Of a stretch of 64,000 nt of DNA, positions 1-9,777 are shown piece after piece (position 1 is the first letter of the stretch; every line of letters begins with the position of its first letter). The notes beneath the pieces are model-generated. The model had not been told where the DNA came from and did not search any database. It saw only the letters and a list, made by a program, of their open reading frames with translations. The position numbers and the translations under genes are program-made. The DNA is from Nigrospora sphaerica (lineage: Eukaryota > Ascomycota > Sordariomycetes > Amphisphaeriales > Apiosporaceae), in the NCBI GenBank assembly GCA_018287875.1, contig JAGVVL010000027.1:1240001-1304000 (forward strand). The letters run 5' to 3'.

Positions 1-280
1 AATCCTTATCGCATGTCATCGCCGCGGGCCGCGGGTCCTGGGCCCGCTGACGCGACGCACCCTTGTCTTGCTGCGGGGCTCCTACGTCCCCCATGCAGGT
101 GCTGTCATACGGGCTATGCCTCGAGCCTGCGACGAATGGAGAATGGACCTAAGCCTATCTGAGATGAGCAGCCCTTATAGTGTAGAACTTAAAAGACGCG
201 GTGGTCCGTGCAAAGTCAAGTCTAAACGGCATCACGCATGTTCCGTCCATCTGCCATTCTTTCCTAGTGGCGACAGCACC

Positions 281-3036
281 ATGTATAACACCAAACTCAA
301 CGAAGCCCCTCAATGGTGCGAGCTGGATGTGCTCATCCGAGCGACAGAGGAATTGCTTCAAAGATTAAAGGCCGCCAAAAAGCAGGGCACTTCGAACTTT
401 CCGACAGAACAGCAAGGCGGAGAGCCTCGTCCCGCGCCGGCCCCGCAAGGGTCCTTCAAAGCTATCCTTAAGTCGATCATCCAAGAAGCTCAGCGCCTAC
501 TGGGAGCATGTGGATCCGATCGCGCGGTCCGAACCGAGAGGGACGACGCAGAAACCGCTAAAGAACTCTACGAAACTACCGCGATTGAGCGTACCCACCC
601 TCCCGCAACTAGCTCGGGATTAAGCATTCCTATCGCGGCACACGAACCCGCGCCACTAGGCACTTCGGGGCCCGACGCTGCCACCACCGACTCGGCCTCG
701 CCAGAGCTTCACTACAGCGATCTGTCCCCGTTAAATGAGGCGGTACTCGAACAGCTCTTTGAGCAGGCTGGGAACCGAGGGTACATCCACATGTTGCTTA
801 AGGATCTACCACCAGTGCACCCACCTGATTACATTCGACAACCCAACATTGAACACGCCACTGCTTTTATACACAGTCCTCAGGGCAGTTACAGGAAAAT
901 CGTCCCCTTAGAGAAGAAAGCGTACATCGACTTCCCTGCATTCCCATTGCCCCACTGCCCGCGTCGACACAACCCAAAACTGCTAGAAGAGATCTGGGTG
1001 GATGCCATCAAGCGCAAGCAACTGAAATCGACCTATGTGATCGGACCTCCACTCTTCAACGATATCCAGTTAAGCCCTGGGAGAAGATTAGAGGAGAGAA
1101 GCTCTCGACCGAATGTCCTCAATGGCATCCAGACCGCTTATGACTATCTCTACTTAAGCGATGAGCCTATGGCGACTGCCATGCACCGGGAAGATCTCGA
1201 TTTCTTTTCCCTCAATATCCTCAGGTCAGGCGAGGCCAAACTATGGCTCGTCATCGAACCCGAGGCCACAAACCGGTTCGAGGAGCGTATGCGTCAAGAG
1301 TTTCCGGACATGAAACGTTGCACACAAGCCGTCCGCCACCTTGGGCTGTCCGTCTGTCCGAGTAAGCTGCGAGAATGGGAAATACCATTCTCAATCACTT
1401 GCTGCGAAGAAGGGCAGGCCATTTTAACGGCACCACGGGCATATCACCAGGTCCTAAATCTAGGAAAGAACTACGCGAGGGCCATCAACATCGAGTTCTC
1501 ATCGTCACCAGATACGCCCTACGACTACCAGTTCTGTTCTAAGGCCTGCGACCCGCATGCCATTACCGAGGATGACGTAAGGCCTCGCCAATGTACGAAG
1601 CCAGTCGCCAATAGTGGTCGCTCAATACATCGTTCCGCTCACAATAATTCAACTGCGACGCCAAAAAAACGGCATGCTCCCGATCAGACACTGCCACATG
1701 CTAAAAAGGCCCATATCTCCCCAGCCAGGACACCTCTTACTCGGTCTAAGCGACAGATGCCTTGTGCGGAATTGAGCTCTTTGAAGGCTAGGTTCAAGAA
1801 ACATGACCGGCTTCTACCTGACGTTGTGGTTGTACCCTCCATCGACCCCGCTATGTTCCGGCGGCTTTGTGCAGTGCAGGGAGGGCCTGCCATCCGACAG
1901 CTCTGTTCGCTCGTCGCTTTCCGACGGAGCTGCGAGACCGAGATCGGGCTCTTGCGCACTGCTGGTCCTAGCATACAGCGGACGGTTCAGCTCCTCAACA
2001 GCCTGGAGTTGCTAAGCAGTAGGTTCGCTCACGACAAAATTCTCATACGGCTGCTACAGCTTCATATAGCCCGTGAGGTAGACGGTACTCAGTTGGCTCC
2101 TCGCTCTAGAGCTGACACCCGAGAGATCACGAACACAATGGAACGGATCGGCTGGCCATTAGAAAAACGCAGTACATTCCACAACCATCTTCGTCATGGA
2201 AGAAATTGGCGGCGACTGTGCGGTAGCTCGCCAGGCTTGTTATGTCTCATACCGATACGAGCACAAGAGCCCTACTCTCTATGTGCGGACGATTTCTTAC
2301 GCATGGAGATCCATGACATCAAGTCATTTCATGATCTTGCAAAGGACTCGTTACTTCCACAACTATACATGACAGCCGAGGCTGTCCAAGCGTCAGTCCT
2401 GGGACTACAGCCCGACGCAGAGTTTGTCTGGGAAACCCAACAACCGGGGCTTGATAACCAGACCGAACCTCTCTCAAAGAGCGACCTGAAATCACTTCTT
2501 CAGCCTGTGCCGACTTGCGAGGAAAACATCTACGATCCCGAAAAATACCCAGAATGGCCGCGACCGGAAGGTTGGCCTGACACTTGCCAGTGGCCAAGCG
2601 ATCCGACGTTGGTGCTGGAAGGCCCCGGTGTGAGCTTTGTCCCGAGCCGCAATGCGACTGCATCGTGCAGAAATTTAGCACTGAAACGCCCCGCATCAAG
2701 CGCTATGGAGTACAGAAACTCGGGCTCCAAGCGGTATCGCATCAAGAGGGAGAGATTGTCTATCAAGAGGGCGACCTCCTTGGGCGCCTCTCTGGTGTTA
2801 TAGTACCTACCGGTACTTACAGCGGCGAACAGGCCTTCAATGCGACCCAGCCCAGCCTCCCAGCGAATCCATCGGTCTGCCAAATATATTTGGGCGACAG
2901 AGGTAGCTGCTTCCGTCTATTACAGTTATCAGAGAACCCCAATGTCTCTGTTCGCCAAATGGTCGTGTCGGGACGTGTTATCCTAGCAGTGGTGGCGGAA
3001 CGAGACATCTACCACGGGCAGCAACTTACGAAATAA
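281..3036 (+). CDS. JmjC-domain protein continuing, after a frame change, into a SET-like domain
   Basis: The reading frame is open from position 68 to 2803. Its first codon there is TTG, so I take the ATG at 281 as the likely start; ATGs at 116, 143 and 164 are alternatives. Counting from 68, residues about 360-470 form a JmjC (cupin, Fe(II)/2-oxoglutarate) domain: H373 and E375 in MHREDLDFFSLN, and distal H460 in PRAYHQVLNLG. These are the expected HxE...H metal ligands. Near 2621-2627 (a CCCC run) homology moves to another frame, which carries a cysteine cluster CELCPEPQCDC, a SET-like core and the end ERDIYHGQQLT, stopping at 3034-3036. JmjC proteins demethylate histones or hydroxylate proteins and SET domains methylate lysines, presumably in the nucleus. 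The SET-like NHSCxPN motif reads QLSENPN, so that half may be inactive. The stop codon lies inside the target duplication of the MULE that follows, so the 3' end is native. The fusion is inferred; a short intron is possible but would remove the cysteine cluster. Confidence 0.7.
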
Positions 3037-3042
3037 GTGGAG

Positions 3043-3145
3043 GGCTCCCAATAGGCGCACGGGTACCCGTGCGGATAAAATCGCACGGGACCCGTGCGGA
3101 TTCTGTTTATAGCTTAGCGTGCCTTGGTTCCGGCCGACATCGCAC
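3043..3145 (+). repeat. MULE copy 1 left terminal inverted repeat (103 bp)
   Basis: It starts GGCTCCCAAT and is mirrored at 5964-6066. It contains a perfect 18-bp palindrome CGCACGGGTACCCGTGCG, then the spacer GATAAAAT, then a second hairpin CGCACGGGACCCGTGCG with 8-bp arms. The paired hairpins are plausible transposase-binding or regulatory structure; that role is inference. Confidence 0.95.
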
Positions 3146-3225
3146 ACTTTACGCGCTATAGAACGCGCTGAGACGCGCTCGCGTGTTACTTTTGTCACCA
3201 TCACCATCCTAAGACTTGTCTTGCA

Positions 3226-5698
3226 ATGGCAGCTATTACCAATATCCACCAAAAATTCCCCGACGACTGTCTTCCTCCAGAAAGCACCTACGAGTCCCGA
3301 GATGCCTTAGTCACAGCTATCAACAAGTGGGCATACACCAGAGGTTACGCCTTCGTTACAAAAAGGTCAACAAAGGAGAAGACTGGCAGGCTCTCGGTCG
3401 TGTACGCATGTGATCGGTCATGCCGCGAATACGCCTCCGGAAAGGCCCGCCAGCGAAAAACATCTACGCGCAGTAACAACTGTCCGTTCTCGGTGCTAGC
3501 AAAAGAATCACGAGGCGGGGATACATGGACATTGCGACACCGGCCCGATCCGCAGTTTGCCCAGCACAACCACGAGCCGAGTCTACACCCATCCGCCCAT
3601 CCTAGGCATCGCGCACTTGATACCGAAACAAAGACCCGCCTCTCCAGCCTTTCGAATGCTGGCGTCCCACCTAAGGAGATTCGAACGTACATACGCCAGA
3701 ACACGGGTTCCATTGCAACGCAGCAAGATATCTACAACCGTATCGCGGACAGCAGGCGCGAGATATGCGAAGGGCAGAGCACGATCAATGCCCTAGCTAA
3801 TCAGCTTGACCGTGAAGGGTTCTGGAGCCGTTTACAGCTCGATTCGGAGAACCGCGTTAAGGCTTTACTTTTCGCGCATCCAGAGTCGCTGAACTATCTT
3901 CAGGCTTATCCGGATGTTTTGATTCTCGACTGTACCTACAAAACGAACAAGTACGGAATGCCGCTCCTAGATATGATCGGGGTAGACGCTTCTCAACGGT
4001 CCTTCTGCATCGCATTTGCATTTCTTAGTGGAGAGAGCGAGGAGATTTCATTTGGGCTTTAGAGCGTCTACGGTCACTCTACGAAATCAGCAAATCCCGC
4101 CCACCTTCAGTCATTCTTACCGATCGATGTCTTGCTTGCATTAACGCGATTAAAGTATGCTTTCCCTCTGCTACTTCATTGCTATGCCTTTGGCATGCGA
4201 ACAAAGCCGTCCTTCGTTACTGTCAGCCATCATTTGCTACCCAGCCACAACTCCGAGACTCCGAAGCCGACAGATCTGCAAGCCTTAAAGAGTGGAACAA
4301 CTTTTACCAGCATTGGCACCAAATCATTCGCTCTCCTACCGAGGAAATATTTAACACCCGTGTGTCTATATTTGAACAGCGCTATATTACGACACATATT
4401 CGGGACGTGGCCTACGTTAAGGAGACATGGCTCGACTTATATAAGGAAAAGCTTGTGAAGGCCTGGGTTGACAGCTACCCTCATTTCGGCAATGTTGTCA
4501 CTTCGCGCGTCGAAGGCATTCATGCTCTTCTTAAAAGCCATTTAAAAAAATCAACACTTGATTTGTTTGAGGCTTGGAGGGCTATCAAGCACGCGTTGAT
4601 GAACCAACTTGGAGAACTAAGGTCCAACCAGGCAAAGCAGCAGATTCGGTCCCCGATTGAACTGTCCGGTCCACTCTATAGTGTGGTACGGGGCTGGGTA
4701 TCACACGAGGCTCTTCGAAAGGTTGAAGAGCAGCGGAAGCTCCTCCCGATAAGCGGTCCGCTACCACGCTGCACAGGCGCATTCTCTCGGTCGCAAGGCC
4801 TGCCATGCGTTCACACACTTGAGGCTTTGTTATCCGAAGGTAAAGCTCTCTATCTCGGGGACTTCCATTCTCATTGGCACCTAGTCCGAAGTGGTGCCAA
4901 ACCTTTCCTTCAAGAGCCTCGCCAGCGTATCGACTTAACAGCTGCCAAGTCCTCTTTACCACGGTCAAGCAATCGACGGGAGCCCAGCGGCTTTGAGGCC
5001 GTTGAAACCGCAACTAAACGAAATGGTCCAGCAATATGTACCAGATGCAACCGTCTAGGCCATTCGAGGGTGTCTCAATCATGCCCCCTAAGGCACGCGG
5101 AGCTACAACTTCGTGTAGAGGCGGCGGCATCACAACAGCTGCAAACAGTACCGGAACCCCTAGCCGACATACCAATGTCTGAAGCTATGTCCGAGTTATT
5201 AGCGTCTGGACCTCCACATGAGTCTCCCGCCCCCGACTTCCTGTCCGACTCGCCGACTCAAGAAGATGCCACGGAATATATCCTAGAAGAGATCGAAGCT
5301 CAGCTTTCAGAGGAGGTCGAAGCTCAGCTTTCAGAGGAGATCGAAGCTCAGCTTTCAAAGGAGATCGAAGCTCGACCTACAGAGGAGGTTAATAACCAGT
5401 CTTCGAGACGAGTTAAAGATCAAGCCTCAGGACAAGTCGAAGAACAGCAGCAGGCTCTAGAGCAGCCTATAAAGTACACCGACCCAAAAGCGATATACCA
5501 AAGATATGTCGTAGAAAGAGAGGTCTGGAAGAAGACCCTACCTCCGGGCACTTATTCTAATAACCAGATGTACAGGAAGGCAATGGGGTTACCACTACGG
5601 TATAGCAAAGCGGAGTACGATTGGTGCTTAGATTATAAGCAAATGACGAGGCGTTGTTTAACGCCAAAGGGGGACGGGACTGGACAAAGGAGGAAATG
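3226..5698 (+). pseudogene. MULE transposase, copy 1, frameshifted
   Basis: The gene starts at the same ATG as the intact copy at 13315-15789. It reads correctly for about 270 codons, then breaks near 4041, where copy 1 has GCGAGGAG and copy 2 has GCGAGGGAG. After this one-base loss the frame ends at 4062. The remainder of the protein is open from 4179 to 5699 in the other frame, with a sequence identical to copy 2. Domain content is described under copy 2. The single defect is either a very recent mutation or a base-calling error in a G run. The copy is otherwise complete with both TIRs, so it could still be mobilised by transposase from copy 2. Confidence 0.9.
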
Positions 5699-5866
5699 AT
5701 GGCATATCTAGACTGGGAACGATCTGAGACGGAGCGGATCGATGCTCAGGTGGCAGAAGAGTCGGCAAGCAGCCTACCTAACCGGAGAGGCATGGGAAGC
5801 CTTTGGAGAAGGGCAGGACAAGACTGCGAGGAGCAGCAGACTATATACGCAGCAAGATTCGTATAG
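5654..5866 (+). CDS. Conserved short C-terminal module of the MULE, in the -1 frame
   Basis: This is a 70-residue open frame, not ATG-initiated, overlapping the last codons of the transposase. It encodes a charged segment containing WTKEEMMAYLDWERSE. The same frame occurs in copy 2 (13148-13360). The preceding transposase segment (YSKAEYDWCLDYKQM) reads naturally into it if the frame slips back by one base around 5640-5645. This module therefore looks like the true C-terminus of an ancestral longer protein, or a second product. Because the break is shared by both copies it predates their duplication. I cannot tell programmed -1 frameshifting from an old mutation. Confidence 0.4.
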   Translation: MFNAKGGRDWTKEEMMAYLDWERSETERIDAQVAEESASSLPNRRGMGSLWRRAGQDCEEQQTIYAARFV

Positions 5867-5963
5867 CGGAAAGTAATTGAAGAGGTACAGGATAACGACG
5901 AGCTGGTTGCGGTATCCTAGACGAAAGCTGGGCTGTGCTAATTACCATACTACATAGGGAGAG

Positions 5964-6066
5964 GTGCGATGTCGGCCGGAACCAAGGCACGCTAAGCTAT
6001 AAACAGAATCCGCACGGGTCCCGTGCGATTTTATCCGCACGGGTACCCGTGCGCCTATTGGGAGCC
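5964..6066 (-). repeat. MULE copy 1 right terminal inverted repeat (103 bp)
   Basis: It is the inverse complement of 3043-3145 over the full 103 bp as far as I can read, with both internal hairpins retained. It ends ATTGGGAGCC. Confidence 0.95.
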
Positions 6067-6339
6067 CCTAAGTTGCACAGTTGTGCACGGACCGCGTTCG
6101 TGAGCCAATGTCTTGGCGCTGGACTGTAAGCACCGGCATACAGCGGCTCCATATCAATCGCCCCCGCTGTGGAGCAGTCATACACCTGTATGACTGCCTC
6201 AAAGGGCTAGTGTATCTGTACCTCCGTCATTAACCTTGTTGCAATAACGCCCTTTCAAACGACCCTCTTCTGAACGATCGTTCTCCAAAGGCGCTACGAT
6301 GAACGCAATATCAGACTCTGCTCATAGCATACGGTGTAA

Positions 6340-6616
6340 GCACACCGGGTCATCCTTTCTAGCATCTGTCATGTGGTGCATAAGGATTGTACACAGGTTG
6401 CATAAGATAGGTGGTGGCAGCCGCAGGTTTTTCAGACATAGGGTTGAGCATAACCTATGGCCTCTGCGGCTGCCGTCTCGAGATGAAAGATATCTCAGTG
6501 AGCGACAACTTGATAGTGAGACTTACACTCTTTTACAACATACACACACACACTCACTTCTATTCTCATGACATCTTTTCATACTTGTGACACCAGATTC
6601 ACTCAGAAGTCCACAA
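6340..6616 (+). repeat. Dispersed repeat family R1, copy 1
   Basis: About 270 bp here align, in inverse orientation, with 18110-18400. Both copies carry facing arms GGCAGCCGCAG ... CTGCGGCTGCC around a central TGAGCATA, then a CACACACACACTCAC stretch and TGACATCTTTTCATAC. No coding frame was recognised. It may be a decayed foldback element or LTR; boundaries are approximate. The rest of 6076-6814 shows nothing I recognise. Confidence 0.6.
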
Positions 6617-6814
6617 TACGCCTGTCCCACCCGAAACCTGTGGCTTGATATAGGAAACGACCCTCAGTTTCCCATCGGATTTGATGGAGCATCCAATGTA
6701 GGTATGCGCTCCAGTACGTAACCTCATCGACTGAGGAGAACTGTATTTGTTACGAGATATGCGTGTTAGCAATAGTGCCAGCATCAGCCAGGATCGATGG
6801 AGCGAATGAATGAC

Positions 6815-8074
6815 TCACAACAACTTCCTCATGGCTTGAATGTAATCAGGCATATATTGAGATCTCCGGTGAAGCTTGAAGTAGGTTTCGAGCCCGAGAA
6901 TGATAGCCTCATCGCTAGTCGCGTAATGTCGCACGGGCAGGTAGACCTTGGCGACCGGGAAGGCGTCCCCAGTCCGGAACTCGACGTTGAAAAGAATCCC
7001 TGCGGTTCGGTGGTGATTCGACCCCAATGGCTGATCCGGGGGCTGATGGAGGCCAAAAAGTACATCCCAGAGCTTGCGAAGATGTATGAATCCCTCAGTG
7101 AGCTTTGGGTTCCTGACGCGACCTCCGAGACTCATGATGTTTATGACCGAGTTGAAGCTGGTATCACGGCAACGAAAGTAAATCTTCAGGCGCGAGCTCT
7201 CCGAAGGGACGAGGTCGATGGCCAGCATCTCGTACTCCAGCTGCTTATTGACAGTATCCGACGTAAAGTCGCTGAAGACTTGACACGCCCTGAGGGTGTC
7301 GTCCGTCGTGCCGGGAATCGAGCGAATAGCCTGCAGTATTACAGCCAGGTTTGACTGCCCAGACACCTGTGCTCTCATCTTGGGGAAAAAGTAGGCCTTG
7401 GCCACGATTTTAGTCGCAGCTAGATCAAAGGCGTAGAAGATGCTGGTCTTGTGATCCCGTGCATCTGCCTGCCTGCAAATGTAGGCGTGGCTACTGAAGA
7501 AGGATTTGAAGTGGTGAAATAGTTCAAGCTTCATCCCTGGCAACCGTCGTATGAGCTCCTCCTCAAATGCAGGCTGGACGGCCAGATTGTATGGATCAAG
7601 CGGCGTGCCAGCGTGGAGCCCGATAGGCTCTACAGAATACCGTATGGTCGGGGGGCTGCTGTCGGTGCCCCAGTCCCAGCTCAGCTCGATAGGAGTTCCG
7701 TCGTCCGTCATGAAGCTCGACCACGACGATTTATCAGGGGTGGCACCAATGTATGAGGCCACAGCTTGGGCGAAGAACTTCAGGTCCCGGTGCTGTTTGT
7801 CCGGCGAGTACCTTGCGTGATATAAAAGGACGGCTAGTGCTTTGCCGCTATGCTGTGTCCACCAGTAATAATAGTCCGGGTTGCCATAACCCTCAAGTTC
7901 CAAGTTTACCTGGTTCCATATGGAGAGCTCGCCGGGATGCCACGGCCCTCTCGCGATGCTGTTGCCGTGCAACTGGAGTTCCTTGCCCAAGGTTATCGGG
8001 GAAACTTCCTCCGTTATCCGTCGTAGACCATGGAGCCGAGTCTGGGGGGATTCTGAATCAACTGTCTGAGCCAT
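6815..8074 (-). CDS. Indole (DMATS-type) aromatic prenyltransferase
   Basis: The 419-residue product starts at the ATG complementary to 8072-8074. An in-frame extension to 8257 has no convincing start. Family signatures are in order: YYWWTQHSGKALAVLLYHA (about residues 69-87), SFMTDDGTPIELSWDW (about 120-135, with E130 where the family has the indole-NH-binding glutamate), KIYFRCRDTSFNSVINIMSLGG and GILFNVEFRTGDAFPVAKVY. These belong to the ABBA-fold dimethylallyltryptophan-synthase family, soluble enzymes that transfer a dimethylallyl group to tryptophan or indole derivatives in secondary metabolism. The length is near the usual 420-460. The gene is divergent from the IDO-like gene at 9778. 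Both lie on the segment inverted between the two MULEs. No intron is needed. The exact substrate cannot be read from the sequence. Confidence 0.93.
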   Translation of the reverse strand: MAQTVDSESPQTRLHGLRRITEEVSPITLGKELQLHGNSIARGPWHPGELSIWNQVNLELEGYGNPDYYYWWTQHSGKALAVLLYHARYSPDKQHRDLKFFAQAVASYIGATPDKSSWSSFMTDDGTPIELSWDWGTDSSPPTIRYSVEPIGLHAGTPLDPYNLAVQPAFEEELIRRLPGMKLELFHHFKSFFSSHAYICRQADARDHKTSIFYAFDLAATKIVAKAYFFPKMRAQVSGQSNLAVILQAIRSIPGTTDDTLRACQVFSDFTSDTVNKQLEYEMLAIDLVPSESSRLKIYFRCRDTSFNSVINIMSLGGRVRNPKLTEGFIHLRKLWDVLFGLHQPPDQPLGSNHHRTAGILFNVEFRTGDAFPVAKVYLPVRHYATSDEAIILGLETYFKLHRRSQYMPDYIQAMRKLL

Positions 8075-8202
8075 GGTGGTCGTTTCTGTGGATTTCTTTC
8101 GAATTCTATCAGGGGATAGATTGCGAACCAGTGTCTGGATGGGTATTTCTATCTCATATAGTTTACCGAGGTTGCGTTGTAGTGGCTGTAGCAGTACAAT
8201 AG

Positions 8203-8370
8203 CCCACCATAAGATTTCAACTACTGCATGATTAAAATGCTCTGTCACAGCGTGCACCGTATAGTGGGCGATTCTCGGATGTACTTCATTGTTGAAATTG
8301 ATTGGCTATGCACGGTTTTCTAAGCCCTACAAGCTGCCATTTGTGCTAATCGGGCTAGACAAATATAAAC
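8203..8370 (+). repeat. Dispersed repeat R2, copy 1 (uninterrupted)
   Basis: The sequence from CACCATAAGATT to GGGCTAGACAAAT matches 39135-39155 plus 48289-48435, where Pogo-B splits the repeat at a TA. This copy therefore preserves the empty site (CAACTACTGCATGATTAAAA). The repeat lies just upstream of the prenyltransferase and could overlap its promoter. Its class is not recognised. Confidence 0.7.
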
Positions 8371-9777
8371 CCCACCTTTCGTACACGAGGACTGCATAAC
8401 CCAACCCTGAGCTGCGTCAGCCAATCGGACAGTGAGGAGCTTTGCCGATTAGCTTCCTCTAGGAACAGCTGAGTAAGCCCTTGTTCTACCACCTGAGTCA
8501 GTCATTCGTCAGCATTACCCAACCGTCAGTTGACAGAAACGCAAGATGTGAGGTAGCTACGCCATCTACATGGGCTACATGTGCTCACGACGTGTACTAT
8601 ATATCGCGAATGGCTGCGTCCGCTGCATCCGTACTTGACCACTTGTTCCCTATCTGAGGTCTAAATTTTGAACCTTGTAGTATTACTATGTCCGGGCCTA
8701 CCGATGCACCTCACTCAGCCGCGCTTCACAGGAGGAGGATGGTACTTTTACCTTAGCGCCAAATCCTATTGGGGGCCGAATATCAAGTCTATCCACACCG
8801 ACGAAGGCACACAGGGGTGCTTTTGTAGCCATGGGGGACGTGGACAGATATACCCTCCCCTTCAGCAGTCTGACCCCGCACAGCTCCTTGGAGTGGTTTA
8901 AGATTACTACTGGCAGGACTGATAAGCACCTTATACCCATTGACAAGCCTATTGGCCGTTGTAAACTTATCTAGCACCACTATGTGCTTTCCGGGAGACC
9001 AGGCCACGCCAAATAGCTGAGATTCCACGGTTTGTATGACACCATGAACGGAATGTTTTCCCATTCCAGTACACACCTGACCCTTTGACTTCTCGGTGAG
9101 ATGCAAGAATGAGTCATACCGTCGGGCCAGAGGTCCGAATAGGGACTCAACTTTGACGATGTTACCTGGTTGGACCCATCTAACGGAATTGGATTTGTCC
9201 CATAGGTGAAGTTTGGGTACTTTGATGCACTTTAGCACTGCCTCGGCTTTCCACTTACATCCTGGACAGGTAGTCGGCCTCTGCGTCGCCTGAGCTGTCC
9301 GTGATGATTTCCCTTTCCCATCGCTTTGCAGGACCCGGACGCATAGCTGCAGGTTGCGTTAAACATGGAACATACGATACAGTAAGCTTGACCATTCCAT
9401 AACACTTCGCTTGCCCAGTAAAAACGATCGTGATGAAGTACATCTCAGTTTACTACTTCGTAGAGGTATTTTTGGCTTACCCCACCGAGTACTGAGTCAT
9501 TTCCTATCGACTCCCGCTTGGGAAACAATTACTAAGCGCAAAGGATCTTTTCTGAATCCTTAGGTCGCGCCTCGTCTCTATTTGGTGCGGTGAGGTGGAT
9601 AAGGTGGTGTGGGACAGAACTTATCGACCTCGCCCCTTCTTAGGGGACCAATTTCCTAGAGACTTAGGAAAACCTACTCTCCATATGGAAGCGTTGAGTT
9701 ATATAATGATTATTTTTAGGTGGCTACAATTATATAGAAATCTGTAAAGACAGGCCTTCTATCACCCCTTATACAGA
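8371..9777. other. Divergent intergenic region between prenyltransferase and IDO-like gene
   Basis: This 1.4-kb stretch has no feature I can name. Two minus-strand open frames (8789-9238, 149 codons; 9255-9443, 62 codons) lack recognisable motifs and convincing ATG or splice structure. They could be parts of a small unknown gene but are weak. Promoters for the two flanking genes must lie here or in the repeat at 8203-8370. Confidence 0.4.

Larger units (their letters stand above)
3043..6066 (+). mobile_element. MULE (Mutator-like) DNA transposon, copy 1
   Basis: This is a 3,024-bp element bounded by 103-bp terminal inverted repeats (3043-3145 and 5964-6066) that look identical. It carries a Mutator-type transposase. 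The left flank is TAAGTGGAG (3034-3042) and the right flank is CCTAAGTTG (6067-6075). These are not copies of each other but match, in inverse complement, the flanks of copy 2 at 12948-15972. The two copies differ in length by one base and the translated stretches I compared are identical, so the family was active recently. Copy 1 carries a one-base deletion in the transposase gene. Confidence 0.95.

Noticed and set aside
2628..2670. Short intron (GTGAGC...GTGCAG) joining JmjC and SET frames
   Set aside because: It would remove the CELCPEPQCDC cluster, which looks coding; a one-base change at the CCCC run is simpler. Not fully excluded.
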